From Paludibacteraceae bacterium (lineage in GTDB: Bacteria; Bacteroidota; Bacteroidia; Bacteroidales; Paludibacteraceae), in the NCBI GenBank assembly GCA_017451525.1, contig JAFTOD010000005.1, positions 372,001 through 436,000 of the forward strand: 64,000 nucleotides of DNA, read 5' to 3'. Under the pieces are notes generated by a model, which saw nothing but the letters and a program-made list of their open reading frames with translations, was not told where the DNA came from and made no database searches. Both the position numbers and the translations under genes were made by a program. Numbering within the stretch: position 1 is the stretch's first letter; each line of letters begins with the position of its first letter. This document shows positions 56,378-64,000 of this stretch, one piece after another.

Positions 56378-57166
56378 TCACCATTTATGGCGAAAGATAC
56401 CGCCTATTATACAAATGATTGTATAGAAGGGATAAAGTATCTCAAGCAACAAAGCAGTAAAGAGAGAGGCAGACGTGTCTCTCTTTTTTATTAGTGAATA
56501 TTCAATAGGAAACTTAATGAGCAATACCAACGGGCAAATCAGTTGCAACAAGTTGGCAATCAATATGATTGCTCCGCAGCAAAGGATATCTTTGTCGGTG
56601 TATTTGGGTGCTTTACCAGCCCAACGCATACGCTGACAGAAGAACGCACGCCACTCGGTATGAGGGCGAACTATAGCGGTCAATTCCTCGCTCTCACTCA
56701 CTGCAATCTTCAGCCCTCGACGCTTGAAGGACTCTAAAAGAAACATATCATCGCCACTGGGTATTTCGGGGTGTAAATCGGGATAGGATTCCAACCATCT
56801 ATCGCGTTTGGCAATGAGGTTCGCCCCGCTACACATCACAGCATGCCCTCGTTTGGCAGTTTCTATAGTAAGTTGCTGAATGGCAGCATACTCGGCAATT
56901 TGCAACCGCTCCAGGAGCGACGGTTTCTCCCTCTCCGACTCCATCCGAAGAGTCAAGATAAGCAAATCCATGCCTTTAACCTCTAAACTGTAGCCCGATA
57001 GGGCATCATCTAAACTGTGCAAGATGACGTCGTCATCTTGCATCCACACATACTCCGTCTTCGCTTCCGATATAAGGCGATAAAGAGCATGTTTCTTGCC
57101 CTTACCTTCGTCGTTAATTCCCTTTTGTGGTACAACAATAGTTATATTTTTCTCGCCTTTTAACAC
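56378..57166 (-). CDS. Glycosyltransferase family 2-like protein, N-terminus missing
   Basis: The 262-residue frame begins at GTG (MLKGEKNITIVVPQKG) 20 bases after the serine hydrolase stop codon. QDDDV (43-47), PSGDDMFLLESF near 132 and FFCQRMRWAGK near 183 are the donor-binding, acid and QxxRW-type motifs of family 2. Two hydrophobic segments close it (ILCCGAIILIANLLQLICPL; LFTALLLEILYPFYTIICII). The usual first 60-100 residues with the nucleotide-binding start are absent. Residues 50-66 are encoded by palindrome-mosaic DNA. It is probably truncated and may be inactive. Confidence 0.7.
   Translation of the reverse strand: MLKGEKNITIVVPQKGINDEGKGKKHALYRLISEAKTEYVWMQDDDVILHSLDDALSGYSLEVKGMDLLILTLRMESEREKPSLLERLQIAEYAAIQQLTIETAKRGHAVMCSGANLIAKRDRWLESYPDLHPEIPSGDDMFLLESFKRRGLKIAVSESEELTAIVRPHTEWRAFFCQRMRWAGKAPKYTDKDILCCGAIILIANLLQLICPLVLLIKFPIEYSLIKKRDTSASLFTALLLEILYPFYTIICIIGGIFRHKW
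56969..57035. repeat. Palindrome mosaic inside the glycosyltransferase gene
   Basis: AACCTCTAAACTGTA, the palindrome GCCCGATAGGGC, ATCATCTAAACTGTGCAA and the palindrome GATGACGTCGTCATC lie in series within the coding sequence, in frame. Confidence 0.75.
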
Positions 57167-57186
57167 GAAAAGATAATCCCTCCGGT

Positions 57187-58356
57187 TTATTGACCAAAAT
57201 ACGCCTTATAGATAGCATTGGCTAATGCTTCTAGGACATCTTTCTCGGGATTGTACACATATCCATTGGTGATGGCTACGATACCCCAACCATCCGCTGG
57301 GCTCCACATCATGATACTGCGCAATCCGTAGGCATCGCCAGTATGTCCCACAGGGTAGTTACCTGGCGTATTGTAGTGAGGATCATCCAGAAAATCCACA
57401 AACTCCATGAGGCATAATCCGTATTGGTCCTCGTAGTAGTCATCCGTTAGTTTGATCCATACGGGTGTCTGCATGGTTTGGGCACTCTCCTCGGAGATGA
57501 TACGCACGCCATTGAGCTCGCCATAGTTCATGTGCATCATCATATAGGTAGCCAAGTCGTGCGCCGAGATCTTCACGCCGCCAGTAGGCGAGAACATAGG
57601 AGCTGAGTAGCCCATGGTATAATCATCAAGTCGGTCTGCTACGCTGCCGTAGGCATTGGACGCTACGTATTGGCCGTCGCGATAACGGTAGATGGAAGCG
57701 CATTTGCTCATGTCTAGTTCGTCGATATTATGTCCAGCATGCAAGCCAAGTGGCGTGATCACGCTATCCTTCACATAGCGGTCGAAACGCACACCAGACA
57801 CTTTCTCGAGGATAGCGCCTGCGAAGTTGAGGCCCAGATTCGAGTAGTTGTAGCCAGTACCTGGCGCATAATCGTAATAAGTGGCTCTGCAGTCGCCATT
57901 CACAGCAGGATTGATATGATCGAGCGTGGAATAATTCTCAGGGTCGCGGAAACTGGCGGTGTGTGAGAGCACCATGCGCAATGTGATAGGCACCTCTGGG
58001 TGATATGGGTTGCGCACTTGGAAGCCGATGAGATTGCTCACATCATCGTCGAGCGAGATGATACCTTTCTCCACAAGCTGCATCAAGGATGTAGCGGTGA
58101 AGGACTTGGAGATAGATGCGATACGCATGAAATGATTGGTTGTCAAAGGTGTTTGATTGTCGAGATTGGCATGGCCAAAGGCTTTTTCATAAACTATCTG
58201 CCCATCTTGGACAATAACAGCAGCAATGCCAACTGCTTGGTAGTCGTTCATCACTTGCTGAATAGCTTGGTCGGTGCGTTTCTCCGCGCTGGGAGCGCAA
58301 CTTGTAATCACCAACATCATGGCAACTAAAGCCATAAACACATGATTGCTTCTCAT
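57187..58356 (-). CDS. Serine hydrolase of the beta-lactamase class C family, lipoprotein
   Basis: The 389-residue protein has a lipoprotein signal (LVITSC, cysteine at 20). The catalytic motifs are SISK (81-84, S-x-x-K), YSN (171-173) and VGHTG near residue 343, the last taking the place of the KTG triad. The family includes penicillin-binding proteins, esterases and D-aminopeptidases, and the substrate is not evident. It lies four bases after aroA in the minus-strand operon. Confidence 0.85.
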   Translation of the reverse strand: MRSNHVFMALVAMMLVITSCAPSAEKRTDQAIQQVMNDYQAVGIAAVIVQDGQIVYEKAFGHANLDNQTPLTTNHFMRIASISKSFTATSLMQLVEKGIISLDDDVSNLIGFQVRNPYHPEVPITLRMVLSHTASFRDPENYSTLDHINPAVNGDCRATYYDYAPGTGYNYSNLGLNFAGAILEKVSGVRFDRYVKDSVITPLGLHAGHNIDELDMSKCASIYRYRDGQYVASNAYGSVADRLDDYTMGYSAPMFSPTGGVKISAHDLATYMMMHMNYGELNGVRIISEESAQTMQTPVWIKLTDDYYEDQYGLCLMEFVDFLDDPHYNTPGNYPVGHTGDAYGLRSIMMWSPADGWGIVAITNGYVYNPEKDVLEALANAIYKAYFGQ

Positions 58357-58360
58357 ATTA

Positions 58361-59479
58361 TTATAATTTTAAGGTGTTAATTCGGTGAAACTGTTCCATA
58401 AACTGTGGATAGGATTTGCTGATGCAGGCGGTGTCGTCCACTTCGTAGCCAGCAATCAACAATGCCATTGCCATGCGGTGGTCGTGGTCGGTGCGGTGTT
58501 CGCGCACAGCGCGCAGGCGGTCGGATTCTTTGATGGGTAACGATTCGGTGCCTGTAGCATGTAACTCTATGCCCAAACATTCACAGGTCAGAGCGACAGC
58601 AGGGTACAGGTCGGGGCAAGTTCCGAAATCCTGAATGAGGATTTTGGAACGGGACGCCGCTTGTGCGGCTATAGGACGCCCACTCAGTGGGCTATTGGAC
58701 GCTTCGCTATAGGCGAAAGGCGAAAGGATGATGCCTTCGGGGGTATATTCTGTATGTACGCCGAGGTGGGCGAAGATGTCGGCAACGATTTTGTCGCCTT
58801 GCAGCGAGTCGCGGAATAAGCCAGGGAGCGTAATCTCACCACCGTAAAGAGCCACATACTCGTACCAGAAGGCGGCAGAGGACCAGTCTTTTTCTAAAGC
58901 GGACGCCGCTTGTGCGGCTATAGGACGCCCACTCAGTGGGCTATTGGACGCCCTATGGGCTATTGGATATTGGTCAATGATTTCTCGTGTGAGGGTGATG
59001 TAAGGGGAGGTGCTATTGGTTTGGACGTTTGCACCGATGAGGAGTAAGGCGGAAACGAATTGTGTGGATTGGGGATTGTTGAGAGTAACTATCCTATGCT
59101 TATCCAATATACATCCCTTAATGCGCAAAGGCGGGAAACCCTCTTCGCCTAGATATTCTATATCAGCCCCTATCTCACGCAAAGCATCTACCAACAGCCC
59201 AATAGGGCGGTGACGCATGCGTTCCACGCCATCCAAAACAGTGACTTTATTTTCCAATTGTGCTGCGTATGCAGTTAAGAAGCGCATGGCGGTTCCACAA
59301 TTGCCCACATCAATGAGGCAATGAGGCGATGAGGCGATAAGGCATAAAGCGCGATGAAGAATCTGCACATCTTCGGGCAAAGTAGCGGAGACGGTTAGAA
59401 GACCGTCTCCGTGTATCGCTTGCAATATCAATAATCGATTTGCAATGGATTTTGATATTGGCAGTTCAATCTGCATCAA
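58361..59479 (-). CDS. aroA: EPSP synthase with repeat-derived segments
   Basis: EPSP synthase makes the last-but-one intermediate of the shikimate pathway. The protein (372 residues, shorter than the usual 410-430) shows LPISKSIANRLLIL, GNCGTAMRFLTA, PQSTQFVSALLL, KDWSSAAFWYEY, PIKESDRL (315-322) and DHRMAMA (333-339). The stretches 177-193 and 260-276 are identical (ASNSPLSGRPIAAQAAS) and are coded by two copies of a palindrome mosaic; each stands where relatives have a variable strand or loop. Between KESDR and DHRMAMA only 11 residues remain in place of the usual 40. Activity is therefore doubtful. It overlaps the M49 peptidase gene by four bases. Confidence 0.85.
   Translation of the reverse strand: MMQIELPISKSIANRLLILQAIHGDGLLTVSATLPEDVQILHRALCLIASSPHCLIDVGNCGTAMRFLTAYAAQLENKVTVLDGVERMRHRPIGLLVDALREIGADIEYLGEEGFPPLRIKGCILDKHRIVTLNNPQSTQFVSALLLIGANVQTNSTSPYITLTREIIDQYPIAHRASNSPLSGRPIAAQAASALEKDWSSAAFWYEYVALYGGEITLPGLFRDSLQGDKIVADIFAHLGVHTEYTPEGIILSPFAYSEASNSPLSGRPIAAQAASRSKILIQDFGTCPDLYPAVALTCECLGIELHATGTESLPIKESDRLRAVREHRTDHDHRMAMALLIAGYEVDDTACISKSYPQFMEQFHRINTLKL
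58494..58520. repeat. Small palindrome patch in aroA
   Basis: CGCGCACAGCGCGC codes for the RAVRE region right after KESDRL, at the place where about 30 residues of the usual enzyme are missing. Confidence 0.45.
58652..58725. repeat. Palindrome mosaic in aroA, copy 1
   Basis: GGAC, the palindrome GCCGCTTGTGCGGC, TATAGGAC, the palindrome GCCCACTCAGTGGGC, TATTGGAC and GCTTCGC lie in series. The first 50 bases (58652-58701) are identical to 58901-58950. Confidence 0.95.
58901..58973. repeat. Palindrome mosaic in aroA, copy 2
   Basis: The 50 bases 58901-58950 are identical to copy 1; they then continue with GCCCTATGGGC and TATTGGATATTGG. The array replaces the segment between TREIIDQ and ALEKDWSS of the enzyme. 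Confidence 0.95.
59312..59350. repeat. Short tandem repeat in the aroA coding sequence
   Basis: AGGCAATG, AGGCGATG, AGGCGATA and AGGCATAA follow one another and code for LCLIASSPHCLI (about residues 45-56). Confidence 0.6.
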
Positions 59480-61452
59480 TTGATGTCTGGTAAGAAAGAA
59501 TAATCGCGTGAGTAGCGGAGGTGCTGCTCGATATAGCCCTCGGTGTAGTCAAGAGTAACATCCGTGATATTGCCTTCTGCATCGTAGTGCGCAGTATAAA
59601 CAGGGTTAACAAAGCCCTTGTATGGAGCCAAGTTAAGTTTCTCGTAGCGCTCCAAAATCTCCTTGTGCAAGTCTTGATCCACTTTTACGGCATACTCCTC
59701 AACCATGGCTTTAGCTGCTGGATAATCGCCCTCGGAAGTGATGCGTTGGATCTCGCGGAGTAACTCGCCATAGAGGCGACGAATACCTTCGTAATCATTG
59801 ATTTGCAGATAGTGTTTGCCATCGCGCTCTATCATCTCCACCTCGTTATTCCTTGCATTCTTGAATACCCAAAGCGCAATGAGTTGGCGGTTACGCATGT
59901 GCGACTCCTCGATGTCCTTGCCTGGCTCGATACGCACGAGTTGGGTCATGAGACCGTTCATCATTTGTTGATAGTAGAAGCCCTTGTATGCCTCTTCATC
60001 CTCCAACAAGCCGAGTTCTACCAATTTAGGGTCAGCCATATAGTAGAGACCGAGCAAGTCGGCACGCGCCTCCTCGATGGTAGAAGCATGCTCCTTGAGG
60101 GCATCTTTTGTCACGCCCGGCATAAGTTTACCAGAACCGTGACCCACGCACTCGTGGAGGTCGGTATGCAAGTCGCCACAAGCACCTGCCTTCTCATACA
60201 TAGCAATCACCTCTGGGCTAATCATGAACTCCTCGTTGAAGCCATTGCCCTTGGCTGCTTCGTTGTATGCGTGGGTGATATTGTCGATGGTCACAGATTT
60301 TGAGCCATAGTCTTTGCGGATCCAGTTGGCATTAGGCAGGTTGATACCGATTGGGGTAGCTGGATAGCAGTCGCCAGCCAAGATAGCAGCGGTAATAACC
60401 TTTGCGCTCACGCCTTTGACTTCCTCTTTCTTGTATTTCTTGTCGGTTGGGGAGTTGTCCTCGAACCATTGTGCGTTGTCGGAGATGGTTTGGCAACGGT
60501 GGGTAGCACGCATGTCTTTGAAATTCACAAGTGACTCCCAAGTACCTGTAATGCCGAGAGGGTCAGCATATGTCTCGGTGAAACCGTTCACGAAGTCCAC
60601 GCGGCTATTGAGGTCTTTCACCCAAGCGATGCAGTATTCGTTGAAAGCGCGGAGGTCGCCTGTCTTGTTGAACTCAATCATCTTTTCAATGACGAGGCGT
60701 TGTTGGTCGTTCTCGGCGAAAGGCAGGGCTTTCTCGAGGTGCTCAACCACATGGCTGAGTGCTTCGCCGTACATACCACCTACTTTATATACGCGTTCTA
60801 CAACCTTGCCGTTCTCTTTCACGAGTTTGCTATTCAGACCAATCCACAATGGCTCTGCGGAGTTGTCTTTGTGTGCTTCGTAGTATGCTTCTGCTTCAGC
60901 TTGGGTCACGCCCTCATAGTAGTTGTTGGCAGACGCAAGGAGCAGGTCTTCGCCGTCAAGACTCAAGCTCTTAGGCATCACAGTTGGGTCGAAGATAACT
61001 GGCAGAATTGCCTCGTCGTAGGTCACGCCTGCTTCGGCACATGCAGCAACGAACCACTCTTGAGAGAACTCGGGTTGGAACTTGTCAGAAGCATAGTGAT
61101 GGTGAATACCATTGGCAAACCATACACGCTTGAGGTATTTCTCGAAGTTGAGGAATTCCTCGCTCGTCTTATCGCCCTTGTATTGGGTGTAGAGGGCTTC
61201 GAGTGCGCGACGGATGCGCAGGTTGTAGCGACCATTTTGATCGTAAAGGATATCACGACCGTGCAAGGCTGCTTCGGTGAGGTGATAAACGAGGGTCTTT
61301 TGTTGCAGACTCAGTGAGTCAAACTCTGGCACTTGGTAGCGCAGAATTTCGAGGTCATAAAACTTGTCCACGGTGTAGTCAAATGTTTGTTCTTGTTTGC
61401 AGCATGCGCTGAGTGCTACGAGCGCGATGCCAAATAGGATTGTTTTTTTCAT
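59476..61452 (-). CDS. Dipeptidyl peptidase III (peptidase M49), lipoprotein
   Basis: The 658-residue enzyme removes dipeptides from the N-terminus of peptides. The zinc-binding motif is HECVGH (433-438), with the third ligand in EEARAD (460-465); both match the bacterial M49 type. The signal ends in LSACC (lipid-attachment cysteine 17), which suggests export and membrane anchoring. It is first in the minus-strand operon with aroA, the serine hydrolase and the glycosyltransferase. Confidence 0.93.
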   Translation of the reverse strand: MKKTILFGIALVALSACCKQEQTFDYTVDKFYDLEILRYQVPEFDSLSLQQKTLVYHLTEAALHGRDILYDQNGRYNLRIRRALEALYTQYKGDKTSEEFLNFEKYLKRVWFANGIHHHYASDKFQPEFSQEWFVAACAEAGVTYDEAILPVIFDPTVMPKSLSLDGEDLLLASANNYYEGVTQAEAEAYYEAHKDNSAEPLWIGLNSKLVKENGKVVERVYKVGGMYGEALSHVVEHLEKALPFAENDQQRLVIEKMIEFNKTGDLRAFNEYCIAWVKDLNSRVDFVNGFTETYADPLGITGTWESLVNFKDMRATHRCQTISDNAQWFEDNSPTDKKYKKEEVKGVSAKVITAAILAGDCYPATPIGINLPNANWIRKDYGSKSVTIDNITHAYNEAAKGNGFNEEFMISPEVIAMYEKAGACGDLHTDLHECVGHGSGKLMPGVTKDALKEHASTIEEARADLLGLYYMADPKLVELGLLEDEEAYKGFYYQQMMNGLMTQLVRIEPGKDIEESHMRNRQLIALWVFKNARNNEVEMIERDGKHYLQINDYEGIRRLYGELLREIQRITSEGDYPAAKAMVEEYAVKVDQDLHKEILERYEKLNLAPYKGFVNPVYTAHYDAEGNITDVTLDYTEGYIEQHLRYSRDYSFLPDIN

Positions 61453-61485
61453 ATGATTTGAATTGATTAGCTATATATTTCGCTG

Positions 61486-61516
61486 CAAAGGTAGTATTTT
61501 TTTCTGAAATATGCAA
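61486..61516 (-). promoter_or_regulatory. Promoter of the M49 peptidase operon
   Basis: TACCTTTG on the reverse strand at 61493-61486 and TTG at 61516-61514, spacer 20 nt, 33 bases before the start codon. Confidence 0.8.
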
Positions 61517-62064
61517 GTTTTTTTGAATTGACTTCAGATTTCCTGTTTTCACCTTTCAATTTGTGCAATGTGTCTCTATAATAATGCTGCAAAAAGTAGC
61601 GGCGATGGTGGATAAAGCTGCCACCGATTTACGTTTTATGACTTCTGAAATACGATAGATACTTATTAAAAAGTTTTTTACACTTGCCGCTACTTCTGCC
61701 GCTATTTTTTTCCTCTATATATTATAGTGGTGCTGAATACTCAGCGTTTTAGTGGTTTTGTGCCGAATGTTTGAGAATTTGGAGAGTAAAATAGTATATA
61801 CAACACGCGGAAGCATCTGTATTACAAAAACTTCCGCGTGAGTGTATTTTTTTGAAAAAAGTTTTCGAGTGCTGAGTATAATGCTGAAGATTGTGCCGAA
61901 GGTAGTGGTAAACCTATTGGAGAAAGTTGTGTATATTAATTATAACTTTACACTAGATTTTGCTCCTTGTATCCTTTTTTATTTACTTTATCAACACAGA
62001 TAGAGAATAATTAATTATTCATCGTAGAATTTATTTATACTTCCTAAATACTTATAATTTGAAA
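61517..62064. other. Long AT-rich spacer with inverted repeats
   Basis: No gene is credible here. CACGCGGAAG (61804-61813) pairs with CTTCCGCGTG (61831-61840), followed by AGTGTATTTTTTT, a terminator-like hairpin on the plus strand although no plus-strand gene precedes it. AATACTCAGC (about 61736) and GCTGAGTAT (about 61871) form a distant inverted pair around it, and TGTGCCGAA occurs on both sides. Confidence 0.5.
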
Positions 62065-62589
62065 TTACCTCAAGTGAGATGGCAATACATATAATGTAGA
62101 ATATTTATTTCCACTATATACTTTGGTTTTTTCGAATCTCATCGCTTTATCTTTGAAATCACAGATATATGCATCCACCATATAATTTTCATCTTCTTTA
62201 GATTCATTAGTCCAAAGACAGAGAGTTGAATGATAAGAATCATACACCCCAGCAACAACACCATTGCGCCCAATAACCCTTCCATGATATCCATCATAAT
62301 GATATTCTTCCCATTGACACCGCATGAGTTCTTCAATTTGTTCTTTAGTAGGATACTGCAAACCTAGATTTTTTCCATCCAAGAAAGAACGAGAGGATTT
62401 TCTTATTATCCACTTTGTTCCAGATGGTAATCCAAAATCAACAACATCACACTTAGAGATGTTATGTTCTGTTAAATAATTCTCAAGATTAATTTGATTG
62501 TATCCATCATTAAAAGCCTTCATTAAATACTCTTTTAAAAGTGGTAAAATTTCGGTATCCACTTTCTTTTCGAATTCTTCCTTTTCCAT
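62065..62589 (-). CDS. Hypothetical protein
   Basis: The 174-residue protein is not one I recognise. It starts with a charged helix (EKEEFEKKVDTEILPLLKEY), then a probable small beta domain with FGLPSGTKWIIRKSSRSFLD and LWTNESKEDENYMVDAYICD. The phrase VDFGLPSGTKW occurs in many Bacteroidales proteins next to a domain of unknown role. It has no signal peptide. It lies nine bases after the DUF1848 gene, in the same direction, in a region clearly richer in A and T than the rest. Confidence 0.6.
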   Translation of the reverse strand: MEKEEFEKKVDTEILPLLKEYLMKAFNDGYNQINLENYLTEHNISKCDVVDFGLPSGTKWIIRKSSRSFLDGKNLGLQYPTKEQIEELMRCQWEEYHYDGYHGRVIGRNGVVAGVYDSYHSTLCLWTNESKEDENYMVDAYICDFKDKAMRFEKTKVYSGNKYSTLYVLPSHLR

Positions 62590-62598
62590 AATCTTATT

Positions 62599-63651
62599 TT
62601 ATCCAATTATACTTTCTGAATTCAAATTAAATTTTGCTAGATTCTTTTGGACAACCTCTTTACTTGTGTTTGCATAGCAATAAACACAAAGATGATTACA
62701 TGTATTGTACATACCAATATCTTTGCTTACCATGCAACCACAGATTTTTCTCTGTCCCTTGTCTTTTAAGTTCTTTCGAGAAGAAGGTATTTCTGGTATC
62801 TCTCCAAACAAATCAGGTGTAGGTAACTGTCCAGTTCTTAAATAATAGACCAATTCCTTATCCTCACTCCAAAGTTTGTTCATTAACTCTCCATCTATAC
62901 AGCGATTATGTTCTATGCCGTATTTATCATAATCAAACTCTTCTGCACATGTGGCTAATTGAAGATCCCAATTTTGTTTTTTCCATTCTTCTCGCATCTT
63001 ACATAGTCCAGTGATAATTTCATCACGTTGTATGGCTGTCGGTTCTGCCATTTCAATTGTTTCACGAGTAAAATAAGAGGTTTCTTTTACTAAATTATTT
63101 TGCACTTTACGATATGCTTTAACATCCACGAAACTAAATACTAGTTTATCTGTAAAGTTCTTAAGCTGATTTCCTATATCGGTAATTCGTTTAAGATGTT
63201 CTTTGGGTGTCAAAGTGTTGGTGACAATGATAGGATCATATCTCCATATGACACGTTCTTTTCCTATCAATTTAGATAATTCTTTGAAGGTTTCTATGCG
63301 TTCTGAAATTGATGGTACATTCGGTTCAAAACCTTCAGCAACGTAGTCATTTAATGTTACTTGAAAATAATAATGTATTCCTCGTTTATCTAATTCGTGG
63401 AGATATGGCATAATTGGTTTGGGATTTTTTGTCCAAAAAACAATTACTTTGCATTTTGCAAATGATATATACATAGGCTTTTGATTGAATGGATTATACC
63501 AAACACAATAGCCTTTCTCCAACCGATTGAAGAACCATTTTGCATAGAATGCAGGAATATCTGTAGAGCGACTTGCAGATATTATAACAGGAGCGGTTGC
63601 CTCAACATCTTCTCCGAGATCTGTTTTAATATATGTTTTATTTGATACCAT
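62599..63651 (-). CDS. DUF1848 family protein
   Basis: The 350-residue protein matches DUF1848: IISASRSTDIPAFYAKWFFN near the start, then VWYNPFNQKP and VIFWTKNPKP-like text, IWRYDPIIV near residue 145, and a C-terminal cysteine cluster (CGC followed by CNHLCVYC) that probably holds an iron-sulfur cluster. The fold resembles radical SAM barrels. The reaction is not known. It overlaps the gene before it by 14 bases. Confidence 0.85.
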   Translation of the reverse strand: MVSNKTYIKTDLGEDVEATAPVIISASRSTDIPAFYAKWFFNRLEKGYCVWYNPFNQKPMYISFAKCKVIVFWTKNPKPIMPYLHELDKRGIHYYFQVTLNDYVAEGFEPNVPSISERIETFKELSKLIGKERVIWRYDPIIVTNTLTPKEHLKRITDIGNQLKNFTDKLVFSFVDVKAYRKVQNNLVKETSYFTRETIEMAEPTAIQRDEIITGLCKMREEWKKQNWDLQLATCAEEFDYDKYGIEHNRCIDGELMNKLWSEDKELVYYLRTGQLPTPDLFGEIPEIPSSRKNLKDKGQRKICGCMVSKDIGMYNTCNHLCVYCYANTSKEVVQKNLAKFNLNSESIIG

Positions 63652-64000
63652 ACTGTTTCAATAAAAATTGATATATGTCTTCTATCTCCTTTTTATAACT
63701 CGAAAATTTCTTTATTAATAGGTTACGCAAGTGATCAATGATTCTTTTATTAGACTTGTCATGTTCTGCGTAATACTTTCCATCTGTATTTATATATTGC
63801 TCACACAACCATTGTGCGTTATCTCTAATTCTTTTTTCCAGATTATGATTGTGGATGAATGTTTGGCACATCACATCAATCCATGATAAATCTTCGAGTA
63901 CGCTATTCGTAAACTGATTTGTTGGTGGAATTGTTGGGTAAGTCTCACATTCACTAGTCGCAAATTGAATAGTTGGTTGTAAAGGGTCTGTTTGCCTGTT
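63638..64000 (-). CDS. Hypothetical protein, runs past the window edge
   Basis: The frame is open from the stop at 63638 to the end of the window with no stop codon (121 codons incl. stop), so the start is outside. GTG or ATG at 63869-63874 are only internal candidates. The visible part is helical and charged (NLEKRIRDNAQWLCEQYINT; LRNLLIKKFSSYKKEIEDIY). The upstream part is proline/threonine-rich (TYPTIPPTNQF). No family is recognised. It overlaps the DUF1848 gene by 14 bases and probably belongs to one operon with it. Confidence 0.55.
   Translation of the reverse strand, partial: NRQTDPLQPTIQFATSECETYPTIPPTNQFTNSVLEDLSWIDVMCQTFIHNHNLEKRIRDNAQWLCEQYINTDGKYYAEHDKSNKRIIDHLRNLLIKKFSSYKKEIEDIYQFLLKQYGIK

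Noticed and set aside
61804-61840. Integron attC site
   Set aside because: No integrase and no R-box pattern; the hairpin with T-run is better explained as a terminator.

Overview
The window looks like a chromosomal segment of a gut- or rumen-type member of the order Bacteroidales. The evidence is the many promoters of the Bacteroidetes form (TTG or TTTG, about 20 nt, then TAnnTTTG), the near absence of Shine-Dalgarno sites, the zinc-free forms of S14 and L36, lipoprotein signals, a peptidase M49 of the bacterial HECVGH type, and nine secreted proteins with one shared short C-terminal tail. It may come from a metagenome assembly; I cannot name a genus.

Layout. 1-6100 (mostly minus strand): the first codons of an ABC ATPase, a 1331-residue BspA-type leucine-rich-repeat surface protein, and a membrane-anchored TPR/helix-turn-helix regulator. 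6468-25160 (plus): the complete str-S10-spc-alpha ribosomal supercluster from rpsL to rplQ, including fusA, secY, map, infA, rpmJ and rpoA. 25400-42660 (plus): an accessory region of large secreted beta-rich proteins, interrupted by a decayed toxin-antitoxin island (30000-31250) and an AAA ATPase, and ending in a four-gene operon of related secreted proteins (35026-42657). 42875-48230 (minus): clpP, clpX, a lipoprotein pullulanase and an Omp28-like protein. 48503-50188: another tailed secreted protein. 50286-51876 (minus): sufB and tRNA-Cys. 52102-56348 (plus): pyrH, frr, an outer-membrane beta-barrel protein, a frameshifted rsgA and a nitroreductase lipoprotein. 56378-61452 (minus): an operon of an M49 dipeptidyl peptidase, aroA, a serine hydrolase and a glycosyltransferase. 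62065-64000 (minus): an AT-rich patch with a DUF1848 protein and two unrecognised genes.

The most unusual signal is a dispersed mosaic repeat. Small palindromes (stems of 3-6 bp, loops of 3-5 nt) are strung together by a nearly constant 8-nt linker (GTCCTATA or GTCCCATA, or on the other strand TATAGGAC or TAATGGAC). Arrays lie in many gaps between genes, supply the stop codons of several genes, lie next to start codons, and also occur in frame inside coding sequences: aroA carries two identical 50-nt copies, and the glycosyltransferase carries a shorter patch. They resemble, in behaviour only, the Rickettsia palindromic elements that insert in open reading frames. A second class, imperfect tandem repeats of 7-13 nt, fills other gaps; a 10-bp tandem repeat of this kind puts rsgA out of frame.

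How the genes work together: the first half is the translation and secretion core. The tailed proteins are probably exported and surface-attached or released by a shared pathway (a type IX-like route is my inference). The minus-strand operons carry protein quality control, starch use, iron-sulfur assembly, aromatic amino-acid synthesis and peptide breakdown.
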